Shown here piece after piece: positions 1-13,860 of a DNA stretch of 64,000 nt; the stretch's first letter is position 1, and each line of letters opens with the position of its first letter. The DNA is taken from positions 62,001 to 126,000 of the forward strand of contig VXBA01001276.1 of NCBI GenBank assembly GCA_013399895.1, in the 5' to 3' direction. Origin of the DNA: Serilophus lunatus (Eukaryota > Chordata > Aves > Passeriformes > Eurylaimidae). The position numbers were made by a program, and so were the translations under genes. Below the pieces are notes generated by a model that was given only the letters and a program-made list of their open reading frames with translations, had not been told where the DNA came from and did not search any database.

Positions 1-2097
1 GCTGAAGATTGTCATCAACACAGCAGGCAAATATTAGCATTTTTACAGGCACTGCCATGCCACAGCTAAATTTCTGGTTCCAGATTTTGCAGGCAGGCAG
101 CTGCCGCCTGACGAGTTGAGAACTTCAACACTTACTGCAAATCCCAGCTGTCTGATACTTATTCACAGTGGCAAGAAACATTCCTCCTACATCATTTTCA
201 AATATTTGACAGCCTGGCTATCCATTAAATGCATTTCATAGGAATGTCCATGGATCACTATATAATTCTTCCTACCAGATGCTGAAAAATAATGTGATGC
301 ACGGGAAGCTGGGAGGGTTCCCAGGTCCCATGATACCTGACAGGCAGGGGGAAAGCAGCAATAAAAGTCAGCGGGGTGAAGGCACTGTGAGTAGGCCAGC
401 AACAGATTACACTGATTAATGGGTAGATACAAGATATTCTTCTTCACTGAGCAGCTGGAGTGCAGGGTTAGCTGATGGTCAGGTAGCAATCAGATATTTT
501 CAGTGAGAATTAATGCAGCCTATGGCCAAAAGTCACGTCACTCAAATCTGTGCTAAGGCAACACCAACTGCCACAGGCTCAAAGGGAACAACTACAGAAA
601 AATACAAATTAAAAAGGCAAACCCAAAATAAATCAATACAACAATAAACCCCTAGATTTCCTTTCTTCTCATTTTCCATGCATCTTATTAACTTTAAGTA
701 AAAATCTATTTTCACTCTAAAATTGAAATCTTAATGCTAGGTGTGGCAGATGTGATTCAGTAATGCCTGAGATGGAAGATGGAGCCACAATCACTGCTGT
801 GGGTGTAGACACATACGTTCAATTGTAGGGGAAATTAGAGAGGATAAAAAACAGATTACGTCCTCCCTCTAGAATACATACACTGCCAGAGGAGCTGAGC
901 CTGGGAAAGAGGTGGTAGGAGTTAATTACCAGCTGGCACCCAAATGCTTCCTTTTTGACAGTTCAAAATGTAAATCTGTTTAAGTACCATAATTTTAACC
1001 AAGCGCTGATACATACACATACTAACAGAAATATCCAAATTTGTTTCAGTCAATTTGCCACTTTTCTTAGGGTGACCTGAAAAATCATATTAAAAAAATG
1101 CCTCAGTGTCAAAGACCAAATATTTAGCACAGCCATATTCAGTTTAAAAAATCTGCTACTGATCATACTCTGTTGAGGAGATTTTGGTCTGCAGCACAAT
1201 GAAAAAGACGCAAACTTTCATAACATAGGAAGATTGTATGCTCTACAATCACTGTAAAACATGTCCCATTCATTTTCAGAAAAAAAGTCACCTTCAGTAA
1301 GCACTGCTTCATCTCTTAAAGGCTAAGACTACAGCATTTAGTCACATTGCGATGGCCTTAGTTCCACCTGCCAAAAATGCCTAATATCCACTATGTGGCC
1401 ATTGTATTGGTTGGGACCTTCATTGTGAAGGATCAGCTGAAAGCAGATGTATCAGTGAATGAGCCAAAACTTTAGCCCACTCCGAGATTTTTTTTTTAAA
1501 CTCACACGTACATTTGCCAAATGCTCAGATGACGTTTCTAAGCTCCGTATGTCCTTCAAGATGACATTGTTGCAAAGCTTTAGCTAAATCTGATCAATCA
1601 ATTGGACTCAGAAAAAAATAATTTCTTTTGTAATTTAAGATAGACACTCTGTTTGATTTTGTAACCTTATTGCCATTTCAAATTTATATCCAAGAATGTT
1701 TATTTAACATGTAGAAAAATTAATTAGATAAAACAAAATGATATGTTGGAAAACTTAGGGAGAAATATTTTCTAACTATCACAACAGTTTTGCATAAAAA
1801 ACATTCTCATGTTTATTCAGCTGGTAAAGTTTTGCCTTTGTATGCTGTTTTTTCTTCATATGCTGTTAAGTTGACAGGGTCTTTGTAAAACAATTACACT
1901 GCTTAATCAACACAGTTCTTTTAACACATTTGTCGTCATGCCTTCTCTATTAGTAAGTTGAGCCGGCAGTATGGACTAATCAAAATGCCTTTGAGCATCC
2001 ATTAACACTATTCAATTAATCATCTACTGGATGTAGAACTAATGTCAAGCTCACTTTATACTCTTTATGTTCTACTGGCATAAATCTTTTAAACTAC

Positions 2098-2114
2098 TTT
2101 TTTTTTTTTTTTTT
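2098..2114. repeat. T17 homopolymer
   Basis: An uninterrupted run of 17 T. On the minus strand it would be an A17 tract, as left by retroposition, but no recognisable retroposed body adjoins it. It is most likely a simple low-complexity tract. Confidence 0.9.
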
Positions 2115-3862
2115 ACCACTGAACAGGTCAAAATAAATGATTTCTCTATTAGAAAATATTTCAGAGACAAGGAGAGAAACAGTCAACACTCATTTGCTGA
2201 AACTATTAATGACTTTCTTTAATGACCAAGGAAAAATTACTAGAACCAGAAAAAAAAGGGTTCATTGCTTCAAAATGTAAATATTCAACAGAAAACTTAT
2301 TTTTCTGTAAAAAAAAAACCCACAAGATTTTAAGTTCAAATTAAAAATATATGCATTCCATTGTGATATTAACTGAATACCAGCAGTTTTTAAGAAGTTA
2401 AACAGAAAATAAGGAGATGTAACCTTACAAGTTTTCCCAGTCCACGGCTGAATGGGGAATTTTCAACACATATGGTAAAAAGAATATGCAATACAGTGAA
2501 GGTCCTCTGGGTTCAATATTCACCTGTCTCTTCTCAGCACTACCTAACTCTTATTACCTCAATTAGTATCTGCCAGAATCACTAAAATGACATCCCTCTA
2601 TTGCTACTATTATTTTATTCAACCTTGATATCATGAAGAAGAATGTAATTATGATAACGAGCCAATTATTTTTCACAATATGGCAATCAGAAAGACTACT
2701 ATTCCTTCCCTTTTCTCTTGGTAATACCTGGCCATTATGGCTTTATTTTATCTTCAACTGTTCACGTGTAATCATTAACTTTTTTCTTAGTTTTTATTTA
2801 TTTCTAAAATAAAATTAAAAAAAAACCCCAAAACGCAAATCCAACACTTGAAGTTTTAGAATATTCAAACCAGCATGCAAATGTATGATTTATGTAGGAC
2901 AATAAACAAATATTTTAATGTGTGCAATATTTTACAGGATTTAATGGTATGAAGTTCTAGTGACAGCACATCTGTCTATTAGGACAACTAACTGTCAACA
3001 ATGCATCAGCTACACCGTAATATGCACTGCATATTTTATATAGTTTATATTAAAACAGTGTTAAGAATGTTTGAGAGGATTTAAATTTTTAAGTACTTTA
3101 TAGATAATCCAGGCATATCTGCCTTTCAAGGGATTTTTTTGCCCATAATTCTTGTAGTGTCCATAGAATTTTTTCAAAAAATTGTTAAACTAAACTAAAT
3201 ATTTGGGGGAAAAAAAATCAATGTTTTGCAGCCTTCTGATTATGAAAGTAACATGTCCATACCATTGTGAGGTCAGATTTATCACATACAGTGGAAAATC
3301 AGATCAATCAGAAACCACTATAAAAAAGTGACTTGAATAGTTTTGGACAGACTAAAATATAGTCAATATAAGATTATCATCCTATTCAGACTATTGACTG
3401 CTAAAGTAGTGACTCTACAAGAACCTCCTGGCTTTTTCACAAATCAAATAAAAATAATGCTATTTCAGAGCAAAGATTCTTTCATTTCCTGGTCAGAAAT
3501 TAATCTTTACAACTTTGATCATTGTGGGATTTATGGTCAAACTATACAGACAGATAAGTTGCAGAAGAAAATAACAACAATTTTTGTTAACTACAATTAT
3601 TTTTTACTCACAGCTATGTCATCCAAAAATAGATCTACTTATTATGAATTGAATAATTTCACAATCAATTTTTTATTTGAGAGACAACCTAAGTGTACAA
3701 CAGCAAGTTAAGCATTATTCCCTAGAAACAGTTTTCTTTACTCAGACATAATTATAACTGGAACAAAAATATAAACCTGAAATCTTTAAACAAACTGCAG
3801 TTCACAGTTAACCACATAAGAATCATGTCTGCTTTAATAGTCTACTTGTAGAACTGCTTTAT

Positions 3863-3945
3863 GTAGATTGTAGCTCTACCTATAAATTATGCCTCAGTAA
3901 AGGTTGTAGACTGTAGCTCTATCTATAAATTATGTCTCAGTAAAG
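3863..3945. repeat. Tandem duplication, 43-bp period, two copies
   Basis: Two adjacent units, 3863-3905 and 3906-3945, share the core TGTAGCTCTA..CTATAAATTATG..TCAGTAAAG. Over the 40 aligned bases I count three differences, all C/T transitions. It is a local duplication old enough to have acquired a few substitutions. No coding frame runs through it. Confidence 0.9.
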
Positions 3946-5624
3946 TAAAGGTAGTTGTTATTGATTCAAAAGATATTTGAAATCTTCTGTATGAAGAACC
4001 AAAGAGTTGATAGGAAAGAGACAAGCTAAGATTCCACATGGAAATTCAAAAGTAATAAAAATTAAACACACCTTTCTGCCACAATAAATATTAGTTCTCC
4101 ACTGCTAACGAGGGACTTCACAATCATCACAATTCCACAGCATATTAAAGCAATACCATAAAAATGGGAAACTCCGATGCAGTGAATTCAGAAGACACCT
4201 ATAAACAAGTAGATAGAAAGTCAGAAGGCAAAACTTAAACAAATTACCCATATGAGTTTCCCTCATGATTCGCTAAGGGAGAGGTTGTGATGATCTAAAC
4301 TATGTGCAAAGTACAGTAAATTCAGCATTAGTATCCCTGTATAACTAAGAACATAGAAAGATAATGGCTCACTCCATTTCAAAACTTACTGTGTCCCACA
4401 TGCCCTGGATACTTTCCGATTTCCCTAAATAGTCCAATGTTTAGCTCTCCATTGCATAATCATGTCTAGAAGGTCATTCCACACATTGTTTCTGTGAAAA
4501 ACTGCTGCCAGAAATCTGTTTAGAAACTTTTCTCCTCCCATTCTTTTTTCCATTTATGCCATCTGAGTACATTACTTATGTCCATCTCAAAGTTCTAATT
4601 TAAGTGGACAGTCCTCTGAACTGTGCATAATCTTGCCCGTACCCTCCCAAGTATATTGAAAGAGATTTTTACTTTTGGCCCGAAACTTTTTTAATAAAAA
4701 ATAAACACCACCTGTTTCCTGTCAGCCATTACAACATCGAAGAACTAAGATTAAATCTTTACAGAGGCTTATTAAAATTAAGAAAAAAAATTCAACTTTT
4801 TGACAAGATAATTGGCCCAGCAATCAAACAATACAAATGTAGTCCAGTGAACTAAGTACAGCATGTTGGCACCAAATAGTAAAAAAATCATTCTGCTTTC
4901 ACACACTCACACCTCCAAATTTCCTTAACTAGAAGAAATAGGCCAGCTAAACAGAAAAAAATTATAACTGTTACCCATTCTCTTCTGGTCCATTTGCTCA
5001 AAGTCCAAATTCCCATTTTTGTTGTCCAGTGAAATCTTCAGCCTATTAGTTACCTCCCTATTTTGTCTTATGAAGGACATAGAAGAGCAGAGCAAGTTTA
5101 ATACAAGAAGATAGATGACAATAAGGATTTGTTCTTCAGTTGTACTCTTGTTTGCCTAAACTGAAAAAAATTCTAAGATTATATCTAATCTCATTTGAGA
5201 GCTTCCTACCCTATTTTAGCTTGTACTTTTGAAAAACCAAGAAAGATAATCAGGCTCAGGAAGTGTATATGTAGTCATAAGTTCAGGCAAAGAAGTTTTA
5301 TCATAAGCTAGATCTTATTGTGCAAAGGGTTTCTCTCTCCGCATTAATTTAAGCTGCAACATTATGGTGTTATATTGACCACTATAAAAGAACTGAAGCA
5401 ACAAAAGACAATTGTCCTTTACACCGTTATGAGAGTGGATAAAAACATGTTACTTGAAATTCCACATTCCAAAAATCATTTTCCTTTTTTCTTCATGAGG
5501 AAAACTTAAACTAAGGAGCTGTCTGCTATTATCAGAAAGCAATGCTGGTCTGTGTATCATTATGCCACTACTGCCCAATCTGAGGACTTGGACCAAGAAG
5601 TCTGTTGTAAAACAGAATCACCCT

Positions 5625-6090
5625 TTGTGGTTTATTTGTACTGATAAGAGTGTTGATAACAAATTGACATTTTAGTTACTGCTGAGCAGTGCTTACACAG
5701 TCAAAGCCTTTTCATAGGACAGCAAGGTGGCTGTGGGTGCACAAGAAATTGGGAGGGGATACAGTAGGGACAAATGACCCCAAATGAACAAAAAGTTATT
5801 CCACATCATAGGGCATCATGTTCAGCACATAAAGCTGAGGGATGATGGATGAAGGGGAGGGAGGGACATCCGGAGTGATGGCATTTGTCTCCCAATTGTT
5901 AAGTGTGATGGATCCCTGCTTTCCTGGGGATGGCTGAATGCCTCCTTGCCCATGCAAAGTCCTGAATTACTTCCTTAGTTTGCTTTGTTTGTGCACAATG
6001 CTTCTGCTTTACCTATTAAACTGCCTTTATCCCAACCCACTTCTACCTTTCTTTTCCCCATCTCACTGGAGGAGGTAGGAGTGAGCAGCC
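5625..6090 (+). mobile_element. Solo LTR fragment of an avian endogenous retrovirus (copy 1)
   Basis: The body matches, in order, the landmarks of a widespread avian LTR as I remember it: TGCTGAGCAGTGCTTACACA near the 5' part, GGGTGCACAAGAA.TTGGGAGGGGA, a degraded TATA region (CATAAAGCTGAGG, about 5828), GGAGTGATGGC.TTTGTCT, a CCTATTAAACTGCCTTTATC polyadenylation region (ATTAAA at 6015-6020), and GGAGTGAGC near the 3' end. The outermost bases at both ends are missing or unrecognisable, so boundaries are approximate. There is no internal retroviral region and no second LTR nearby, which indicates a solo LTR. The family is probably ERVL-like, but I cannot assign a Repbase name. It lies in the same orientation as the copy at 59.1 kb. 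Confidence 0.85.
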
Positions 6091-9000
6091 AATTCAAAGA
6101 ATTTTAGACCAATCTCAATGGACACAATTGGGAACTGTAATTGAGTTGAGCTAGTTGGGGAAATATCATATCCATGTGTGTTTATCTCTTATCCACACAA
6201 ATGGTAGTCATGTAAAGACCTCAAGAGTTTCGTACATGCACCACAATACAGCCAATTACACACAAACAGTTAATGTCAATAATGTAAACAGCAGAGTGGT
6301 CAAAAGCAACAAATTTCCTTTTAGTTGAACTTCTGAACTGTTCAAAATGAAGCCGAATTGAGATAAATTTGATAAAGTTTATCATGTGGCTAATACTTCA
6401 CATTCAGCTTTCAGTTTAAAGGACATTTTTTATAGCCTGAAGAATGGAATTATAATAAAATGCTGACAAGCCCTTACCTTACAAAATAATTTTTCTGCTA
6501 GAGAGTGGATTATCTATTCCTGACATTCCAAAATAAATGTATTTACATTTGAGAAATAAGATAGAATTCACATTCAGTAACTAACTTTTTGTGGCTTCTT
6601 CTATTTGATATATGTGAAATAAATATCAACAAGACAAAGTTCAGATTCTTTTAAAATCCTAAGTTCAAAGTTGAAATGCTTCAGAGTTTATCCCTAAGGC
6701 AAATTAAATCTATTAAGTCTCGCATGACAGCAGCATTTAGAAAAGAGCAGTATCCTTTGCAAAAGCAGAAGGACACATGTTCCTGTGGTTCAATTCCAAT
6801 CCTTGTGACTTAACTGGCTCCAACGATTTAATGCAACAGACAGTGATGTAAATGCTCTCCTTCTTCCTGACACAGTTTAAGTTTTTTTAAAAAACAAAAC
6901 TAGTTCTTAGACTTCTACTACTAAAGAATGGTGTCACTAACAGCACACAGAAGAAATACATACACAGTGAAGGGACATCTTTTGCAAAAGATTGCACAAT
7001 GAAACAGAATGATACCAATTCAGCACCCAAAATTTATAACCAAGAATATGAATCCTGTTGACTTGCAAACAGAAACCTAACTATTAAAATTAGAGGGCCA
7101 GAAATACCCCAGTTTACTATTCTAATACACTTTAGGAGTTAATATAAACATTTTAAAGACCTTAACAACAATTTTCTGCTGTGCGATAACTGCAGTTACT
7201 AAAATACATGAACTCAGTGACCTTCCACAAACTTTTTAAAGTAGCCTTGATGTGATGACCTCCTGCTCATCAGGGGAGACATTTTTCACATTCCCTAGCA
7301 AAATATACAGCTTTTCCTAAGTAGAACTGCCTCCTTTGTTTTAGTTGTGCTTGTTATCTTTGTGATTATTTTATGTAAAATTACCTGTAAACTACAAAGA
7401 TATTTCCTTACATTATTCTGCCAACAGTAAAACTACCATTATTTTCACTCATTCTGATTTGCTTTTTTTCCTTCTTCTTTACAATCATTATTTGATAAAT
7501 CTCATTTTCAATCAGAAGATAGTCAATCAATATTTGTTTTGATTCGTATCTGCTCATTCCCAAAACAAACAGTGGCTGCTAGGAAGTTCGTTTCCATATA
7601 GATTCTGTTTTTTCCACCTATCTTCAGTGCAGTTTCAAAAATATTCATTTTCAGGATACCTTGTTCAGTAACAACTGTTATACCATCAGTACTATCCATG
7701 GCAGATTTTTGCATTCTGTAATTTCTATGTAGATCCATTAAATAGTCCTAGATCATAATATCTAGAGTTTTCATCTTCTGTAGAGTTGAACCGTATGAAT
7801 ACATACAGTTCATGCACTGAATTTTAACTAGCCCATCTTGACAGAAAATCTAATTTTCTGATGTAAAGTATGTCCAGTGTGCCCACACACACACACAGAA
7901 TACCTCTAATAGCTCACTTTTTCCTTTTCCTCTTTGAGGGGTCAAAGAGTTGGTAATTTTTTCATTATGCTTAAGCATACTATGGGAGGAGTTTCCAAGC
8001 CTCTGGAAACGCTGCTTGTAACATAGAAAGTTACATACAATGGACCCAACAAGTTCAACAGACGAATCATTTATGTAAATAAAACCTGAAGTCAGCTCTT
8101 CATCTCTTAATTTTGCATACGTACATCTGTCTTGAAATATACCTGAGAGATGTAGCAGTCTAAATACACTTTGGATTTAGATTTTTTCCTTTTGTGTCTT
8201 TTCTGGCATCTTACTGTGTGTATATACTATCTGTATCTAATAGTCCCATCTGCAAATGTACTTTTTATTGTAAAAGAGGATAAAGGAGTCCCTTTTTTAT
8301 TTTGCAAGCCACACAAATATCAGAACAGAACAAGTTCAGAGATAAATTTTACAGTGAGACTTCAATAATTAAATTTGAATCACAGAATTCTCACCATAGC
8401 TATAAACATTTTGGCACTGGAAGGTTTGCTTTAGATTTATTTATGCAGTCTGCGACTCCTTGTGCCCAAGCAAGCTTTTATAGGGAGATTATTGCTTGCC
8501 ATACCTAAGCATCATTAACTGACAATGAAAGATAAAATCATATAAAATTTTAAAAATCCATTATGAAACATTCTATTTTGTAGAGAAACCAGTTCATCTT
8601 AACAGAGAGAAATAATAACAACACAGTAGACGGATGAAGGTGTGACACAAGTAAAAAGGTAATATAAAATGAATGCTATGTTACAAGTATTGCAAGGTCT
8701 TGATGTAACCACAGGAAGTAAACTCAAGGGAAGAAATGAGCTTTTGTCCATCATCTGTGTTCTTCACACAGGGAGAGAATGGGAATTTTTATTTCTAGCC
8801 CCCATAGTGATATTTTTTCACTCCTACCACTAATGCAGACAATTTCCATTTTTATAATTCACAGCACACTGTGCTCTTCGACTACTCATTTAAAGAAAAT
8901 CGGCAAAATATTTCCCCATATTAAAATGACATCTGCTATATTCTTCTATTATTTCAAGGCACTTGTAACAGGCAGAGATGCAAACAGTGACTGCCACCAG

Positions 9001-12000
9001 TGAGTGCCAACAGTGATCCCAATTACTTTAAGGATCAACGTACATGCAGGAAAAGGGCAATCATCCAACTTCTGCAGCATTTACACAGAGCATTTTATTG
9101 CAACTCTGCTTTTCCTCTGCTTTTACTGTACTTATGCAGAATGAGGCTATGAAGTACCTAATTTTCATACCTTTTCATTTCCTCACATCATTAAAATTCC
9201 AGATCACTGTCTAGTCTACCTTATATCTGGTTTTGATGCCACTGAATGCCTGGCTTCAGGGAAGAGCAAAGCAATTCCTATGGGACTTTACCTAATGATT
9301 CTTTTATATTGTACTTAAGGGATTGACACAAATGGAAAAAAATCCTAGATATTGCCCTCTGTAAAATATCACTCATTGCATTGCAATTTGAAATTCACTG
9401 AGGACTTGGACCATAATTTGTATTTGCCAAATAGATGTTAATTAATTCTAATGACATTAAAATAATCTCCCATTTTGGCGCTATCATACAGCAAACAAGT
9501 CACTAAAAAAGCAATTAATTCTTACTAGACTTTATTTCATAGTACCTATAAGAGTCTTATATGATCAAATTTCACAATAATATTCTACAAAAATGAAAGA
9601 TGGCAAGCTCTTCAGCAGACCATGAAAATCTGTCACTTAAATTCGCCAAATAAATAACTAAATAAGTTTTAAAATATAAAAGGTGATGTTCCCCATAGTA
9701 CATAAAACAAATTTGCTTTCAGATGTGGGTATTAGTAAATAGGGTATCACTATTCAATTTATATTTGGATCCCATTTCCTTCTATATTCAAGAGATTCAA
9801 CAGATGACTAATTAACATTATATACAATTATTTTTATGTTCCTTGATCTTTTTAACATCTAATTCAAGAGATGATGAAGGGTTAAATGTAGACATGTGGC
9901 TATACTTGATATTAATTATGCATGAGTATACATACACATAGATATGGCTGAATGAAGCCATAACAACATTGATATCAGACCAAGTGTTACAACAGAGCCA
10001 TTAGCAGACTGCTGCAAATGTCCTCAAAGGATGTCTGAAAGTTAATAACACAATTATACAGTTGCATCCATGTCACAAAAGTCCTGAACTTTGCTGTTCA
10101 CATTTTGCAATAGCACTTTAAATACAAAATAGCTGATACAAATCATCCTTAATTGAGCAATATCCTTCTGAGGACTTTACTGTAATGAGCCTTGTATATC
10201 ACTCAGAATAAAAATTCACAAAATTTTCAGTGTCATTTTTCTTACTTATTTGACTGCCATTAGTGTGCAGAGGGTTTAATTGTTTTCCTGAGTACTGAAC
10301 TGAAAGTATAAAGCCTGTGTAAACCTAGAAAACATATGTTCATTAAGTGCTAAACTAAAATATTCCCATCCACTATGCTCTGCAAACAGCGTGGGGTTTT
10401 TTTACATAATATACAGGGATTTCACTACAGAATTCACTAAAGGGAGTACAAGGCATATAGCTAAAATTTACTGCCATAGAGTTATCCTTAGAATACATTT
10501 CATAAATTTAAGTATGAGCTGCAGTTCCTGCATATTTTATATAGTCATTTCAGAAAAAAATTGTTGTGAGGCTGCAACATAAAACTGAAGGAAAAAGAGC
10601 TTTATGATGTCTGTGTCCAGCAATCATGGATAAAATCTTATACACAGCTTATAGATGTCTAATTACTAATGTCCTATCCTTTATTTTATTTCATTTGACT
10701 GTCCAAATTCTCTGAAGTGCCTATCTTCATTTGCATTTTAATGAATAACAATTGATATTTATTCAGCACATTCTATTCGCATCTCAGAGGTTCATTTACA
10801 GATTAATATTCTTATTACCTAAAACAAACTATGCATAGATACTCAGATTTGGGAATTACTAGCAAGCAAGCAAGATACTGTGGGTAGCATTATAATTTGG
10901 TCAACCTGTTGGCCTCAGCTTTAGCTATTGCATGGCATTAGGTATCAGTGATGGCTGGGAATGCCTGGACTTGAGGAAGTTGCATCTCAGTCCCATGGAA
11001 ATAGAGAATTAAACAGAGAGCTCACTGAAAGGCCTAAACGTTTTCAACTTCTGTCATTCTTGCCAAAGCAAGTATGTTAAGTCACACAGAAGAAAAGAGT
11101 GGTAATCACCGCTTTCTACAATTACACTGATGGAAAGGAAAACATTGAAGTACATTGTGATCAAAATGAAAAACAAAACAAAACACAGATACTCAGGCTT
11201 GTGTTAGTTTATGGATCAAACCGACTGATATATATTGTTTCTTAACCATGCATGTCTAACTAACAGTAATGAAACTCCTCAGCATTAATTTCAGAATGCG
11301 CTTTCCACCAGCATTAATTTGATTTTCAATTTTGTCAGTTAGTCACTCCAGTGATTTCCTTACTTTTTTTGGCACTCTTTACAGTAAAGAAAAAAGAATA
11401 AAACCCAAACTTTACTGCTATAATAAATTTGATTACATGTTTTACAGCTTTGGATATCCATGATATAAAGAAACAAACCCACACAAGCACAGAAGTGACA
11501 TTTGTATTTCATATTCATGACTGGCTCTCTAGCAGGTCAGGTCTAAATGTCAAGCTTCTGTGACGTTAATCTCTGTTATCCATATATTCTTTCTAGGAAA
11601 TTTATATTCCAGCATCTTAGAAAGTACTTTATATTCTTTTACACATATCTCCCTGTTTCCTGGGATAACACTGAACCTATTCTAAACCAAGCACTTGTGC
11701 AATGGGCTGCCTTAAATTTTAAAACTGTCAGGTGAAGACTGTGCTCTCTGAACACTACGGTCTTCAGATTAACCTTTTATCATCCACAAAATATATTAAA
11801 AAAGAAATGTAAGATAGATTTCTAAGACAGCATCCTAGGCAATGCAGCTTGTAGATGAAGTCAGTCACTCTCCAAGCAGACATCTAGAACAAATTAAAGC
11901 CATCTTGAAGTTCTTCGTCTCCTTCAGCTCTAAGCAGAACTTACACTAAATCTGCAACACACATCAACACTGTTGCCAATGAAAACAGATCACTCCTTAT

Positions 12001-12445
12001 GAAAGATACTGAGAATCTTTACAAAGTTTGAAAGAATTGCTAATATTTACATGTACATTAAAGGCATGGGGAGGTAGAGGACAGCACTTTAAAACCCAAA
12101 CCCTAAAATATAATCTAATGAAAAAAAAAAATCTTTTTAAGAAACTTGGCAAAGATGATGGAGAATATTAACACATGATGTCCAGTGACATAATCTCTGG
12201 CAATATGGATCATCCAAAGAGAAAGCTGCAATCAAACCATGATATATCCCTTGTTAGAGAAAAGGACAGTTCTCAAACAGCCTGTTCTAGTAATCCCTTT
12301 TATTTATAAACAGAGAAGGCAGTGGCTCTCAGAAAATTTTAAGTGACACCAACCAAACCCAAAAGCTAGTGTCTACTATAGCTTGTCAGAATATTAATTA
12401 CTGTTCAATATAATGCTAAAAGAACTTATAGTTCTACATTTTTGT
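6091..12445. other. AT-rich non-coding DNA, no firm gene
   Basis: Nothing here is recognised with confidence. It contains a CA dinucleotide tract at 7884-7897 and an A11 run at 12121-12131. A 71-codon minus-strand frame at 7523-7738 has balanced charged residues, but its acceptor (GAAATTACAG) is unremarkable, so it is discussed only as a finding. Around 9430-9545 there is a run of TTAATTAA-type homeodomain cores next to TTTGGCGCT, which may be regulatory. Confidence 0.65.
7884..7897. repeat. (CA)n microsatellite, short
   Basis: About seven uninterrupted CA units. A short dinucleotide tract of this length is common and may or may not be polymorphic. Confidence 0.9.
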
Positions 12446-12483
12446 AACTTAGCTCTTATTGCAAATATAGGTTTGTAAATAAG
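12446..12483 (+). repeat. Dispersed direct repeat, copy A (38 bp)
   Basis: This 38-bp stretch begins AACTTAGCTCTTAT and ends GTTTGTAAATAAG. It recurs at 13861-13898 with four differences in the middle and identical 14-bp and 13-bp ends. The flanks do not align well by eye. It may be a remnant of an unrecognised repeat family or a short local duplication. Confidence 0.75.
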
Positions 12484-13209
12484 AACATCTATTCTAGTGA
12501 TGATTCCCATTTGTCATTCCATCAGACAAAGCAAGACTCTGCCCACTACCAAAGAGGTGGGGTAGAGGTCTCACCTAGAGCTGCCTGCCTGGCAATCCAC
12601 GCTATCATAGCAAAGGTGAATCAAGAATAGTTACTGTGCTGGGACTAACGTGTTAAGTGTAAGCCTACAGCACCTGGGCAAGAAGCAACACACAGGGAAG
12701 AGAGCCCACATTGGTCCCTTTTTCACTAAGTTAAGGTTTATTTTTTATTGTCTTCAAGCTGGTATGTTTTGCTGGAACCTTAACTATTATAGTTCTTACT
12801 GTTTTTCAAACTTTTAACCATGAAGTTAAAAACTTAAGGTTACCGACTTCCTTTTTTTGTTATGTTTAAGCACTACTGTGTTAGCAACCTCTGGTTTACC
12901 TAAATAATTTTTTGTTGTAAACAGTGAAGGGAAAACACCACCACTGCAGCACAGCATTCTTTTTAAAATTCTAGGCTATTGACAACATTAACAACTTTCC
13001 CTTCTAATTATTTTTACGTGAGTGAGAAAATAAGTGAAGAGAGGCCCACAGTGTTTCAAATATTTCAAATCACATAGTTGATAATGAAACAGATGAAAGA
13101 AAGGACACCAGAGTACACAGCAGAACTAAAGAAAGCATATCATCATTTCATAGCAGGAGATGGCCTCTGGGCTGCAATCATTCAGGAAACACTTGTAAAA
13201 TTATTACAG

Positions 13210-13500
13210 TGATATAATGGAGTGTTTCTGGTTCAAAAAGTAAGAGTACTAATATTGAGTGAAGTCCTTGCCCCATTTGATCTTAATAAAGGACTAAGAC
13301 AGGGGATACATGGCTCCCTACAGCCAGATCCCTACGGCTTCACACAGTGGTTCTGGGAAGTCAGTGGCAGTGCTGTTTCAGAATGGGCCTGCAGCAACTT
13401 TTTTGATATGCTAACTCTGCTAATTTCAAGACCATACGATAAAGATCATGATGTCTGGAGACTTGAAGAAAATGGGACTTCAGATTAGTAAAGATAAGTC
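13210..13500. other. GC-raised block with an 88-codon plus-strand frame
   Basis: GC content rises clearly above the flanks, and an open frame runs from 13222 to 13488 on the plus strand. The translated product (for example QPDPYGFTQWFWEV) matches no family I know. There is no strong splice acceptor in front and no donor that respects the frame. The text GAAGTC.TTGCCCCATTTGAT and AGTCAGTGGCAGTG has the feel of an old interspersed repeat, but I could not match it to one. Alternatives are an old repeat, a pseudogene or chance. Confidence 0.35.
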
Positions 13501-13860
13501 AAATATATCCTCGTAAACTGACAAAAACGTTCTTAAACTAGCTAGCTAAACTTGATAACCACGAATACAAATGAATCTGAACATTCAGATGCAAAGGAGC
13601 ATTAAGCCTAAAAACAGTGATGGATAAAAAAAGTTTAAGTCACATTTTTAAGTCTGCAATTACTGAGAAGGTCTTGTACATCTGAAATCAGTCTATTACA
13701 TCATTCAGTCTTTTCTGCAGAAGTGGGACATAATCACTTATCTCCAGATGAAAAATACATTTAAAATATTAAAATTCAAAAAACAAATTAAATTTGCCCA
13801 TAAAGGGAATAACATAAGGCTGAAAAAATAAATATATGATAGAAGACAAAAATATCTTCT

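Larger units (their letters stand above)
1..5624. other. AT-rich non-coding DNA, no recognised gene
   Basis: Both strands are interrupted by frequent stops, and the longest open frame (3343-3711, plus, 122 codons) has a composition expected by chance in DNA this AT-rich. I recognise no transposon family here. The only structured elements are a T17 run at 2098-2114 and a tandem duplication near 3863. A short minus-strand stretch ending in a good donor (+ 4384-4389) is too weak to call. It could be intron or intergenic DNA. Confidence 0.7.
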
